NCBI GenBank assembly: GCA_902761685.1
Contig: CACWLI010000020.1
Coordinates: 1 to 22,099 of the forward strand
From: an uncultured Erysipelotrichaceae bacterium
GTDB lineage: Bacteria; Bacillota_I; Bacilli_A; RF39; UBA660
DNA length: 22,099 nt
Direction: 5' to 3'
This document shows, in pieces, positions 7,374 through 15,411 of this stretch. Each line of letters begins with the position of its first letter. Within the stretch, counting starts at the first letter, position 1. Both the position numbers and the translations under genes were made by a program. A model generated the notes under the pieces. It searched no databases. It saw only the letters and a list, made by a program, of their open reading frames with translations, and was not told the origin of the DNA.

Positions 7374-9557
7374 TTATCTCTTTAGTACTAATTGTCTAGT
7401 TCTTAAATAATCATCTTTTTTAACATCTTTTTGTGTAAATCTTTTTTCTTCAAATTCAAACATTTCTATTTCACCCTTAGAATTAACGTAGAAATTTATA
7501 AAATATGCTCCCATAGTATTTTCTAATCCTTGTCTAATAGCAAAATTACTCTTAGAAGTTAAACATGGTAGTAATAATGCTATTACATTTCTATATGATA
7601 AGAAATGACTTTGATGAAAATGCCCCATACCAACTGCATTAGGTTTAGTACCTGGCTCCATTTTATCTATATATTTTTGTGCTCTATAAGAAAGACTTGA
7701 AGCACATCCTCCTCCTGGATGGAACATTTCAATTGTTGTTTTAGGACTTTCTTCTGGACTAACATATGCATGTTCACTTCCTACAAATTTTAAATCTGGT
7801 CTATATGATTCAATAATTGGTCCAATAAATGCACCACCATTTTTTTCATGTGTTAAATCATGATTTCCAACAATAAACTCTGTTGTTATTCCCTCAACTT
7901 TTGGCCAATGATTAACAATATATTCTATTTGTCTACTTGCACCTAATCTAAATAATTCATATCTATGATCACTTCTATTAGTATAGTCACCATCTGATAT
8001 ATCTCCAAAATGTCTTACTAGTTTTATTCCTCTATCATAAGTTTCTTGATATATTTGATTAATCATATTTAATTGTTGAGCTTCATTACATAAGTGTGAA
8101 TCACTTATCCAAGTTTCACTAATTTTAGTTAATTCATCAAGTTCTGGTTTAATACCTTTACTTGAAGATTTATTTCTTCTCTTACTAACTACTAATTTAC
8201 CATCTTTTTCTACTAAATTAATATCATATCCTCTTAATAATAATTCTTCTAATAATCCACCAAATTTTAGTTCACTTAATTTTAATTTATCAAGTGTACT
8301 TTCTAAAGATTCTCCATTTTTAATTATTGAAAACATTTTATCTTTTTCATCTTTAATTGTTTGTTGTGGAACAAATACTTTTTTATTATCAGTTAAATGT
8401 AATGCTTTAGCAGTTTTATAATCGTCAATTATTGTATTATAATATGGTATCCACATTTGAGTTGTATTTTTCAAATTACCTTTTTTGTCTTTTTCTAAAT
8501 TAACTACCCAAGCACCGATTGTATTATATACAGGTGTAGTAGCATCTTTCATTTCATCTGTTGTTGCTACTACAGTTGGTACTTGATAAGATCTTACTCC
8601 TCTTCTTAAGAATGAATCACATGCTGCAAAGTGAGAAGTAACTAAAATGTCTGTTTTATCTTCATTTCTAAGTGAAGATATTTTTTGTTGGGGTTTATAT
8701 GAAACTGTATATGGAACATTACCTTTAGCATGTTGTAAATACAATGATATATTTCCACCTTTACGTTCAGAATTTGTAAATGTTACTTTTCTACGTCTAG
8801 GTCCTAAATAAATCATATCTTCTCTTTTACTTGCTATAAGTGTCCCTATATCAACTTTTTCTTTTGTTTTTAAGAATGATAAATCATGTTCTCCTGTTAC
8901 AAAATATGTTGTAATTCCCTCTACTCTAGGAAACATTTGTGAAACATATTCTGCTTGATCTTCATAACCATTTTTATGTAATGTAGAGTTATAAATACTT
9001 TTAACACCTGTATATAGCCCTTCAACTACATCTCCTGTTAAAAATACATATTTAACTCCCATTTGTTTAGCTTTTAAATATAAATCATTTAATATTGTTA
9101 CTTGTTCATAAATACTACCAAGTCTAGTATCTGATATCAACATTATTTTTGTTTTTTCATCATTATCAATTATTTCGTAACTCAAATCATCAATTAATTT
9201 TTCATGTCCAAAATTTCTAATTAATGTTACTTGAACTTTAGCTGGTTCTTCTTCTCCTTCAACTTCTTTATATGCTGTAGTATTCATCGTTACAACATTA
9301 TTTCCTCTTTTTTTAAGCTCATGAATTAAAATAAATAAATCATCTTTAGTGATGTTATATGATTTTGCTAAATCTTCTGCTATACATTCTTGAGTTAAAG
9401 TATCAAATTGTAATTGATCAGCATAATCTTTTAAGTTTTCTTCAGTAATTTCAACCATTTCATCTTTGTGTTCTTCTTCATATTTAATAAATTCTGGATC
9501 ACAAGGAACATCATCAATTATCTCTGTGCCATTTACTATTTCATCATCTATTTTCAT
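7374..9557 (-). CDS. Double-domain calcineurin-like metallophosphoesterase
   Basis: 727 residues from the ATG at 9557 (GGGAGGT upstream; an earlier in-frame ATG lacks a ribosome binding site). No signal peptide, so cytoplasmic. Two phosphoesterase domains are seen. The second (about 480-700) has every metal motif: D486-S-H488, GD 518-519, GNHD 564-567, H613 and GHFH 645-648. The first (about 138-375) has the same layout but lost ligands: D143-T-R145, GD 175-176, GEHD 222-225 and SHFA 308-311. The repeated RVEGITTYFVTGEHD / KVEGITTEFIVGNHD shows internal duplication. An acidic N-terminal region (1-115) precedes them. Family knowledge: such folds hydrolyse phosphomono- or diesters, often nucleotides or nucleic acids; the substrate here is unknown. 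It has its own promoter and terminator. Confidence 0.9.
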   Translation of the reverse strand: MKIDDEIVNGTEIIDDVPCDPEFIKYEEEHKDEMVEITEENLKDYADQLQFDTLTQECIAEDLAKSYNITKDDLFILIHELKKRGNNVVTMNTTAYKEVEGEEEPAKVQVTLIRNFGHEKLIDDLSYEIIDNDEKTKIMLISDTRLGSIYEQVTILNDLYLKAKQMGVKYVFLTGDVVEGLYTGVKSIYNSTLHKNGYEDQAEYVSQMFPRVEGITTYFVTGEHDLSFLKTKEKVDIGTLIASKREDMIYLGPRRRKVTFTNSERKGGNISLYLQHAKGNVPYTVSYKPQQKISSLRNEDKTDILVTSHFAACDSFLRRGVRSYQVPTVVATTDEMKDATTPVYNTIGAWVVNLEKDKKGNLKNTTQMWIPYYNTIIDDYKTAKALHLTDNKKVFVPQQTIKDEKDKMFSIIKNGESLESTLDKLKLSELKFGGLLEELLLRGYDINLVEKDGKLVVSKRRNKSSSKGIKPELDELTKISETWISDSHLCNEAQQLNMINQIYQETYDRGIKLVRHFGDISDGDYTNRSDHRYELFRLGASRQIEYIVNHWPKVEGITTEFIVGNHDLTHEKNGGAFIGPIIESYRPDLKFVGSEHAYVSPEESPKTTIEMFHPGGGCASSLSYRAQKYIDKMEPGTKPNAVGMGHFHQSHFLSYRNVIALLLPCLTSKSNFAIRQGLENTMGAYFINFYVNSKGEIEMFEFEEKRFTQKDVKKDDYLRTRQLVLKR

Positions 9558-9576
9558 ATTACCTCCCAAAAAAAGA

Positions 9577-9614
9577 GACATAAACACAAATATAGAAAAA
9601 TATTTTGTTATGTC
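9577..9614 (-). promoter_or_regulatory. Leader hairpin before the metallophosphoesterase gene
   Basis: In the 5' UTR, GACATAA (9608-9614) pairs with TTATGTC (9577-9583), with further A+T pairing inside (CAAAxTAT/ATATTTG), followed by TCTTTTTTT and then the ribosome binding site GGGAGGT. The shape is that of an attenuator or a ribosome-site control element. No known riboswitch is recognised. Confidence 0.35.
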
Positions 9615-9637
9615 CTTTCTATTCTTACCCTAAATTA

Positions 9638-9666
9638 ATAATATAAAAAATAATTAAAAAATGCAA
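9638..9666 (-). promoter_or_regulatory. Promoter of the metallophosphoesterase gene
   Basis: TTGCAT (9661-9666), 17-nt spacer, TATTAT (9638-9643) on the minus strand, starting at the end of the preceding terminator's U-tract. It gives a 5' UTR of about 75 nt. Confidence 0.55.
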
Positions 9667-9700
9667 TAAAAAAACATAAGATTTTTATTTTTCTTATGTT
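9665..9700 (-). terminator. Intrinsic terminator of the large prepilin-like gene
   Basis: Perfect 9-bp stem AACATAAGA/TCTTATGTT (9692-9700 and 9673-9681) with a 10-nt loop, followed by TTTTTTTATT on the minus strand. The stem touches the stop codon (9700-9702). Confidence 0.85.
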
Positions 9701-11703
9701 TAATTTTTAGAAACTATATAAGGGTCGGTACTTGTTCCATTACCAGCAATTATTTTTACTGAATGTGACAAATTAATTACAGGTCTTACACCATAATTTG
9801 ATGCAACTGAAGCCCATGGATATAATCCACCAGTATTGTTAATATACCAGTTTCTAGCTTGATTATAGTCCATAGCTTGAGTAGCAGGTGACATTGTCCA
9901 CCATGCGCTACCAGTATATAAATAATTACTATAATTTGACTTATATGGAACTATTCCTGCAAGATATGCTTCATCAGCTGATAATAATCCAATTGGATAT
10001 TTAAGCTTTCCATTTGAGACACTAAATTTATCTCTAGAGTCTGAACATTTTAAAGATGGATTCTTATTATTAATTCTTGTTGTTGTAGCAAATGTTGCAG
10101 TATTATAACCATTTCCACTTGTTAATGTTCTATCACTACAAAATGGTATATCAGCCAAATATGTTGAATATGATGCAGAAGTTGAATCATATTTATTTAA
10201 AATATTATTTTCATACCAAGTATCTAAAAATGTTTTAATTTTAGAATCAATTGTATCATTTCTAATTACATCATAATTAACTGATTGATAAGTTATATAC
10301 ATTGCTTTAAATTGATTAGTTGGAGCCCCTCCACTAGTAACATTGGATTTTAATTGTGTCATAAAATCGCATGTTGCTGTTTTACTACTTGATGCACACG
10401 TATATGGAAATTTAGATAATATTCCGTTTATAGCAGTTGTATTCATCCAATTATCACCATAAAAGAATTCTCCATCAAGTTTAAATTTCTTAGTTGTTTC
10501 ATCAAATGCATAACTACTAGCAAAATAATATTTACCTGTATCAGACAATTTAGAAGTAGTACTTGTTATATTTGTATTATCGTATAATTTTTGATTTTCA
10601 CCATATTTATAGCCTACATAAGTTGGATCAAAATTTTTAGTATTAAATTGTGACTTTCCAGCATATAAAGCATCCCCGGTAGCATTATTAGTTTTACCAG
10701 CATATATAATTCTAATAGAACCATCTCCATTAATTCTAACAATTCTCCAATAAAAACCAGCAAATTTTAAATAATTAGATTTTACATTCCCACGATAATA
10801 ATTAGATTCTCCATATTCATCATTTGCTTTATACATATTATCTGCATTGATTACATCTTCTACTTTCATATCATATCTAATATACTTAGTAATATATGAT
10901 TTTCCATTTTCATATTTTGTTTCAAGTATTTTATATAATGTATTACAACTTGCATGTGCATTAGCATAAGCTCCACATGTATAATATCCTACATAATCAT
11001 TATTATTTTTAATAGTTACCATCATGGCTTTATTATTACCAGATGAATCCAATAAATCAAATCTACCATAGTTTTGATTTAATCTAAAATTAACATTTAC
11101 ATTAAAGTGCGCTGTTGTTGATAAAGGTGAATTAGTAACTTCTTTTGTTGTATATAAATATGATTCTTGTGGTGAAATATTATTTAATGTTGAAGTTTCT
11201 ATTTCAGTATCTCTTGTCTCTGCATAATTAGATGATATAACACATGATGTTAAATCAGAACTTCCACCTTCTACGCATGTACTTTTACCATAAGAAATTG
11301 ATAAATCACAATTAAATTCTTGATTTGTTTCATATACATCTGAAATATCAAATTCTGATATAGGTTTAATAGATTCAAATTCATATGTTCCATCATTTAC
11401 TTTTATATATGCAACATTTCCTAATTGATCTAATTTAATACAATAACTAATTTTACTTCCAGATAAATCTAGTGCAGTGTCATCGTCGGAACTAATACCA
11501 GTTATTTTATTTCCTTTAAGTTGTTCATTTATATATTTTTCAGTTGATTGATTATATATTGTTTTTACTTGAGTAAAGAAAGTGTTCTTTTTAGCTGTTT
11601 TAAATAATCCCATAATATTTGGCATTGCTATTATTACAAGAATGGCAAGAATAGCTATAACTGCAAGTAACTCAACTAAAGTAAAACCTCTTTTATTCTT
11701 CAT
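9700..11703 (-). CDS. Large type IV prepilin-like surface protein
   Basis: 667 residues, starting at 11703 with AGGAG upstream (a GTG three codons earlier falls too near that site). The N-terminus MKNKRG, FTLVELLAVIAILAILVI is a class III signal peptide, cut after Gly6, with Glu at +5. It is far larger than a normal pilin (about 150). After the pilin stalk (about 7-140) comes a Cys-containing, Ser/Thr/Asn-rich part and then a module (about 310-667) with YWRIVRINGDGSIRIIYAG (318-336), paired Cys, WWTMSP (601-606), GVRPVINL (638-645) and a closing GNGTSTDPYIV. This module is common in gut Firmicutes surface proteins (DUF6273-like, recalled from memory). A pilus-tip or cell-surface adhesin is a reasonable inference. 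Single-gene unit ending in its own terminator. Confidence 0.85.
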   Translation of the reverse strand: MKNKRGFTLVELLAVIAILAILVIIAMPNIMGLFKTAKKNTFFTQVKTIYNQSTEKYINEQLKGNKITGISSDDDTALDLSGSKISYCIKLDQLGNVAYIKVNDGTYEFESIKPISEFDISDVYETNQEFNCDLSISYGKSTCVEGGSSDLTSCVISSNYAETRDTEIETSTLNNISPQESYLYTTKEVTNSPLSTTAHFNVNVNFRLNQNYGRFDLLDSSGNNKAMMVTIKNNNDYVGYYTCGAYANAHASCNTLYKILETKYENGKSYITKYIRYDMKVEDVINADNMYKANDEYGESNYYRGNVKSNYLKFAGFYWRIVRINGDGSIRIIYAGKTNNATGDALYAGKSQFNTKNFDPTYVGYKYGENQKLYDNTNITSTTSKLSDTGKYYFASSYAFDETTKKFKLDGEFFYGDNWMNTTAINGILSKFPYTCASSSKTATCDFMTQLKSNVTSGGAPTNQFKAMYITYQSVNYDVIRNDTIDSKIKTFLDTWYENNILNKYDSTSASYSTYLADIPFCSDRTLTSGNGYNTATFATTTRINNKNPSLKCSDSRDKFSVSNGKLKYPIGLLSADEAYLAGIVPYKSNYSNYLYTGSAWWTMSPATQAMDYNQARNWYINNTGGLYPWASVASNYGVRPVINLSHSVKIIAGNGTSTDPYIVSKN

Positions 11704-11725
11704 TTTACACACTCCTATTATTTAC

Positions 11726-11731
11726 ATTATA
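11726..11731 (-). promoter_or_regulatory. Possible extended -10 promoter of the prepilin-like gene
   Basis: TGATATAAT on the minus strand overlaps the rnhB stop codon and lies about 23 nt before the prepilin start. No good -35 box is found at 17 nt, so it would depend on the extended -10. Confidence 0.35.
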
Positions 11732-12335
11732 TCATCTTATTTTCAATAATACTAGTAACAGGTTCAAATGTTTTTCTATGTTCTTTAATTGGTCCATATT
11801 TATATAATGCTTCTATATGTTTTTTAGTGCCATATCCTTTATTATGTTTAAAATCATATTCTGGATGTTCTTTATCTAATTCAATCATCATTCTATCTCT
11901 TGTTACTTTAGCTATTATAGATGCAGCAGCAATTGATTCACTCTTAGCATCACCTTTAATAATAGAAGTTTGCGGAATATTAATGTCAAGCTTAACTGCA
12001 TCAATTAATAGATGTTCAGGTTTTATACTTAAATTATCAATAGCTTCTATCATAGCTTTTTTAGTTGCTTCTAATATATTAATTTCATCAATTACTTTTT
12101 CACTAGAAATTCCAATTCCTACACTAAGAGCATTTTCCATTATTACATCATATAATAATTCTCTTTTCTTTTCTGTTAACTTTTTAGAATCATTTATTCT
12201 TTCATCATAAAAATCTTTAGGTAATATTACTGCAGCAGTAACTACTGGTCCAACAAGTGGTCCTCTTCCTACTTCATCAATGCCCGCTATATATTTGATA
12301 CCTTTTTCATATAATTCATTTTCAAATTCTTTCAT
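11727..12335 (-). CDS. rnhB: Ribonuclease HII
   Basis: 202 residues from the ATG at 12335 (AGAGGT upstream; an in-frame ATG 15 codons earlier lies at the promoter and is rejected). It cleaves the RNA strand of RNA-DNA hybrids and removes misincorporated ribonucleotides in the cytoplasm. Seen: the hallmark [15 protein letters not shown] (18-32) with catalytic D20 and E21, [12 protein letters not shown] (48-59), LLIDAV (109-114) with D112, [21 protein letters not shown] (128-148) and GYGTKKH (167-173). Complete and typical in length. It is transcribed separately from the coat-protein gene upstream, which ends in its own terminator. Confidence 0.97.
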   Translation of the reverse strand: MKEFENELYEKGIKYIAGIDEVGRGPLVGPVVTAAVILPKDFYDERINDSKKLTEKKRELLYDVIMENALSVGIGISSEKVIDEINILEATKKAMIEAIDNLSIKPEHLLIDAVKLDINIPQTSIIKGDAKSESIAAASIIAKVTRDRMMIELDKEHPEYDFKHNKGYGTKKHIEALYKYGPIKEHRKTFEPVTSIIENKMI

Positions 12336-12351
12336 ATTTACCTCTAAAAAT

Positions 12352-12357
12352 ATTATA
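12352..12357 (-). promoter_or_regulatory. Possible extended -10 promoter of rnhB
   Basis: TGATATAAT on the minus strand, about 17 nt before the start codon. The best -35 candidate at 17 nt (ATGAAC) is weak and lies within the preceding terminator hairpin. Confidence 0.4.
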
Positions 12358-12361
12358 TCAT

Positions 12362-12392
12362 AAAAATAAAAAGAGTTCATTTAAGAACTCTT
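12362..12392 (-). terminator. Intrinsic terminator of the spore-coat-like gene
   Basis: Perfect 8-bp stem AAGAGTTC/GAACTCTT (12385-12392 and 12371-12378), 6-nt loop, then TTTATTTTTA on the minus strand. The 5' arm overlaps the stop codon (12391-12393). Confidence 0.85.
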
Positions 12393-12810
12393 ACACACAT
12401 TCTACATATGTATCATTTAAACATCTGATTGCACACAAGCATTCAGCATTTATAGTAAATAATGAATCTGTTCCTACATAAGGATAAATAGATGTTGTAT
12501 CAGGATTTGTAGTAAGTACTCTACATGTACAACAACATCCATCTACTTTTTCAACTCTAAACACATTACTTGTAGTACCCTCAGCTTCACTTCTACTTAT
12601 TGGCATAGAAAGTGGTGTACCATTACTTCCACATGTATATAACATTATAGGTCTTGTATTACAAATAATACAATTTGGTCCTCCTCCTAAAGCTGGTCTA
12701 TCACATGATTGTAAACAACTATCAGGACAAGCATTAGATTGAAGTACATTTATAACTTGTAATATCTCCATAATGCAATTATTACATGTATTATTGTTAT
12801 TATTACACAT
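12391..12810 (-). CDS. CotY/CotZ-family spore coat (crust) protein
   Basis: 139 residues from the ATG at 12810, behind a strong AAAGGAG; an in-frame ATG nine codons earlier has no such site. It is very Cys-rich. The pattern matches the CotY/CotZ/ExsY family: an N-terminal CNNCIMEILQVINVLQ, then NVFRVEKVDGCCCTCRVL (about 83-100), then the hallmark NAECLCAIRCLND (about 122-134), comparable to DLDCFCAINCLNP in Bacillus CotZ (recalled from memory). Family knowledge: these proteins self-assemble through disulfides into the outermost spore layer after synthesis in the mother cell. Too divergent to say which of CotY, CotZ or ExsY. A sigma-K-like promoter lies upstream, and the pro-sigma-K processing genes are 4 kb away. 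Confidence 0.82.
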   Translation of the reverse strand: MCNNNNNTCNNCIMEILQVINVLQSNACPDSCLQSCDRPALGGGPNCIICNTRPIMLYTCGSNGTPLSMPISRSEAEGTTSNVFRVEKVDGCCCTCRVLTTNPDTTSIYPYVGTDSLFTINAECLCAIRCLNDTYVECV

Positions 12811-12840
12811 ATAATTCACTCCTTTATCTCTATTCATTAA

Positions 12841-12869
12841 TAAGTTATGAATTATATTTAATTTTAGTT
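12841..12869 (-). promoter_or_regulatory. Candidate sigma-K promoter of the spore-coat-like gene
   Basis: Minus strand: AC (12867-12868), 17-nt spacer, CATAACTTA (12841-12849), matching the sigma-K pattern AC-N16/17-CATAnnnTA known from Bacillus. It lies about 30 nt before the ribosome binding site. The sequence is A+T-rich, so a chance match cannot be excluded. Confidence 0.4.
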
Positions 12870-12872
12870 ACA

Positions 12873-14060
12873 TTATTTACCTAATATTAGTTTGTTATTT
12901 TGATTTTTTTTAATTACTTCAAAAGCATCTTCTTCATTTATATCAAGTACATAATTACCCATACCACTATAAACAGCTAATATATTTCTATTTAAAGAAC
13001 TAAATATAGAACTATAATATTCACTTTCATCTATTTCACCATTATGAATTTTTATAACAAGTAAAACACAAAAACTATTCATAATATCTTTTTGTTCTTT
13101 AAGATTTAACTTATCTTTAAATTTTAAATATATATTAAATAAATTACACATTTCACTAAAAGAAATATTATCTTTCATAGAAGCTAATTTACTAAACACA
13201 TTTTTTCTTTTTCTACTAAACATATAATTAAAATATACTTCTTCATAAAAATTAACTAAAGTATCATAATTAACAATACTATTTAATTCTAAATTTCCAT
13301 ATGATTCTAGTAACTTATCAAAATAATCTTTAAAATAATCTCCTAATTCATTATCTATTGATGATAAAAGTGAAATCATATAATTAATATCTTGAATTAT
13401 ATTTGTTAGTTTATCAATTGGTGTGTTTTCTTGTTCTTTAATTACAACTTCTTTACCAAATGCATTCTTTTTATATAATTCTTCTATTCTCTTTTCATTT
13501 GATGTATAACTTTCTACATCCGAAATTGTTGCTATACCACCTACAATAACGGATGCTTCACTTCTTAAAACACCAACCATATTTATTTTAGGTTGTGCTA
13601 CTATAGAATATGCATCATCACTATAATCTGATGATTTTTTACTAATATAACATTCAACAACATCAAAGTTAGTTTCATCATATATTGGAAATAAAAAACC
13701 AGTTTTAATTTCTCTAGCAAAACATTCTCCATCAGTTGAAAAAACTTTTTCAAAAATAATTTGTGGATATAAAGTTGTTTTTCTATATCCTTGAAATGTT
13801 TCATAATCAAATACAAAATCATATCCATTCTTAATAATTTCATTGATTTCATCATCAGCATCAATTCTATCAATTGCAAAACCATTTGAATTTTCGGCTT
13901 CTATAATAAAATCTTTAATAGTACCTAAATCCTCATCATCTAATACATATTGTATTTTAGAATTATATTTTACTTTACCTTTTTCATCTATACTACATAT
14001 ATCTATATATTTTGATTGCCACTCTGGATTAATAATTCCACCTTTATAATATATCTTCAT
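12873..14060 (-). CDS. Unknown protein, paralogue of its upstream neighbour
   Basis: 395 residues, no known domain, no signal peptide, no membrane helix; acidic and Asn/Lys/Ile-rich. It is clearly related to the gene upstream: both start with YYKG, both hold FAREIKTGFLFPIY (114-127; EYAKEVKTGLLFPIY in the partner) and ELYKKNAFGKEV (194-205; QLYVENKFNKEV at the same positions). So the first 210 residues are one homologous region; the C-terminal half is helical and less conserved. The start at 14060 has AGGAG overlapping the neighbour's stop codon, so the pair is translationally coupled. A 62-nt gap without a terminator separates it from the spore-coat gene, leaving read-through possible. Function unknown; a sporulation link is only suggested by position. 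Confidence 0.85.
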   Translation of the reverse strand: MKIYYKGGIINPEWQSKYIDICSIDEKGKVKYNSKIQYVLDDEDLGTIKDFIIEAENSNGFAIDRIDADDEINEIIKNGYDFVFDYETFQGYRKTTLYPQIIFEKVFSTDGECFAREIKTGFLFPIYDETNFDVVECYISKKSSDYSDDAYSIVAQPKINMVGVLRSEASVIVGGIATISDVESYTSNEKRIEELYKKNAFGKEVVIKEQENTPIDKLTNIIQDINYMISLLSSIDNELGDYFKDYFDKLLESYGNLELNSIVNYDTLVNFYEEVYFNYMFSRKRKNVFSKLASMKDNISFSEMCNLFNIYLKFKDKLNLKEQKDIMNSFCVLLVIKIHNGEIDESEYYSSIFSSLNRNILAVYSGMGNYVLDINEEDAFEVIKKNQNNKLILGK

Positions 14061-14069
14061 ATAATACTC

Positions 14070-15329
14070 CTATTTAAATAATTTTAAAGTAACTTCATCA
14101 TCAAATTTAGAGAATGTTATTGAGTCCATTAATTTAAATAACTCTTCAAATGAATAATCCTCATCATAATCAATTTTAGTCTCTATATATCCTTCTTCTT
14201 CTAACATCATTAAATTTAATAATATAGTTTTATAATTTGATTCAACATATGTGCCCTTAACACTATCAATATCTCTTTCATTTTTATATAAATCCAAAAA
14301 GTACAATAATGATAATCTTAAATAAAGTTTTCTCTTCTCTTGATGAGATATATTATCTTTATTTTTAATAATAATATCATTAAGAGCTAAAAACCAATCT
14401 AACGAGTCAATTTCTTCGCTATATTTTATACTCTCTACATATTTATTTATAAATGCATCTAAATGATCATAAATTGTTGAATTATCTTTTACATTACTTA
14501 AAGCTAATTTTAATTGATTTCTAAATTCTTTAAGATTTTCTTCAGTTAATAAATCAGTATTTGAATTACCATTTGATAAGTAATCATAATAATGTCTAAA
14601 TAAAGAACTTATTTCAGGATTAATCTTTTCTAATTTAAATAAAGCAAGTTCTATACTTTCCATATATATCATTATTTCTTCTTCAGATAAAGTTTTTTTA
14701 CTTTCTCCTATATTCACTTCTTTATTAAATTTGTTTTCTACATAAAGTTGTTTAACATAAGTATCAGAAAAAGTAGTACTTAATCCTAAATATTTATCTA
14801 CTTCACTTTTATTAACTACTTTGTATGAACTAACCATACTTTGTATACAGTCAATAGAACTATTTGCCATTTGATATTTATAATTAATATAATAAGTTAC
14901 TCTATCAAATGGTTGTTTTGTAGTTTTAAACCAAGTTCCATTTGTATTTGATGGATTGTAAATTGGAAATAATAAACCTGTTTTAACTTCTTTTGCATAT
15001 TCATCTCCATTTTCATCAACCACTTTTTGAAAGTAGATACTTATACCATCAATCTTTTTATATGGAACTTCATCATATCCAAATACTTTAGAAAGAGATT
15101 CTCCTAATAGTTTTTTATCTATATCTTCAAAATCACATAACCATCTTTTTAGATTTACTCTTTCATCAACACTCAAGCTAAAAAAACCTAATTGATTTTC
15201 TAAGTATGAAAAAAATTCAAAACTATTTAAAGTGTATCCATCTGATTTTGCTATCTTTTTACTAGATGAATATATTTCATTTTTAACACTTACTAAAGTA
15301 CCTTTATAATAAAATACTTCTTCACTCAC
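14070..15329 (-). CDS. Unknown protein, first of a paralogous pair
   Basis: 419 residues, starting with GTG at 15329; AGGAGG lies about 10 nt upstream and no better in-frame start is seen. No recognised domain, no signal peptide or membrane segment. Residues 7-10 (YYKG), 110-124 (EYAKEVKTGLLFPIY) and 194-205 (QLYVENKFNKEV) align with the following gene. The C-terminal half (about 215-419) is mostly helical with many charged residues, which might form a helical bundle. The pair comes from an old tandem duplication, since overall identity is low by eye. It has a promoter of its own right behind the rpmA terminator. Ends with TAG, 9 nt before the next start. Confidence 0.85.
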   Translation of the reverse strand: MSEEVFYYKGTLVSVKNEIYSSSKKIAKSDGYTLNSFEFFSYLENQLGFFSLSVDERVNLKRWLCDFEDIDKKLLGESLSKVFGYDEVPYKKIDGISIYFQKVVDENGDEYAKEVKTGLLFPIYNPSNTNGTWFKTTKQPFDRVTYYINYKYQMANSSIDCIQSMVSSYKVVNKSEVDKYLGLSTTFSDTYVKQLYVENKFNKEVNIGESKKTLSEEEIMIYMESIELALFKLEKINPEISSLFRHYYDYLSNGNSNTDLLTEENLKEFRNQLKLALSNVKDNSTIYDHLDAFINKYVESIKYSEEIDSLDWFLALNDIIIKNKDNISHQEKRKLYLRLSLLYFLDLYKNERDIDSVKGTYVESNYKTILLNLMMLEEEGYIETKIDYDEDYSFEELFKLMDSITFSKFDDEVTLKLFK

Positions 15330-15356
15330 TTTCTTATATCCTCCTAAGTGAGCTAT

Positions 15357-15385
15357 ATTATACCATAAAATGCCTTTTAAGTAAA
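15357..15385 (-). promoter_or_regulatory. Promoter of the paralogous pair
   Basis: TTTACT (15380-15385), 17-nt spacer, TATAAT (15357-15362) on the minus strand. The -35 box lies in the U-tract region of the rpmA terminator. Confidence 0.65.
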
Positions 15386-15411
15386 TAAAAAAAAGAACTA
15401 TTACTAGTTCT
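15384..15411 (-). terminator. Intrinsic terminator of rplU-prp-rpmA
   Basis: Perfect 7-bp stem AGAACTA/TAGTTCT (15405-15411 and 15394-15400), 4-nt loop, then TTTTTTTATT on the minus strand. The rpmA stop codon (15404-15406) is inside the hairpin. Confidence 0.85.

Noticed and set aside
9700..11703. Target gene of a diversity-generating retroelement
   Set aside because: The C-terminal module recalls lectin-like display domains, but no template repeat or reverse transcriptase is in the window.
13601..13885. 94-codon minus-strand frame inside the 12873-14060 gene
   Set aside because: It is the same strand in a shifted frame, with repetitive L/M/K composition and no ribosome site; the long frame with paralogue conservation is the real gene.
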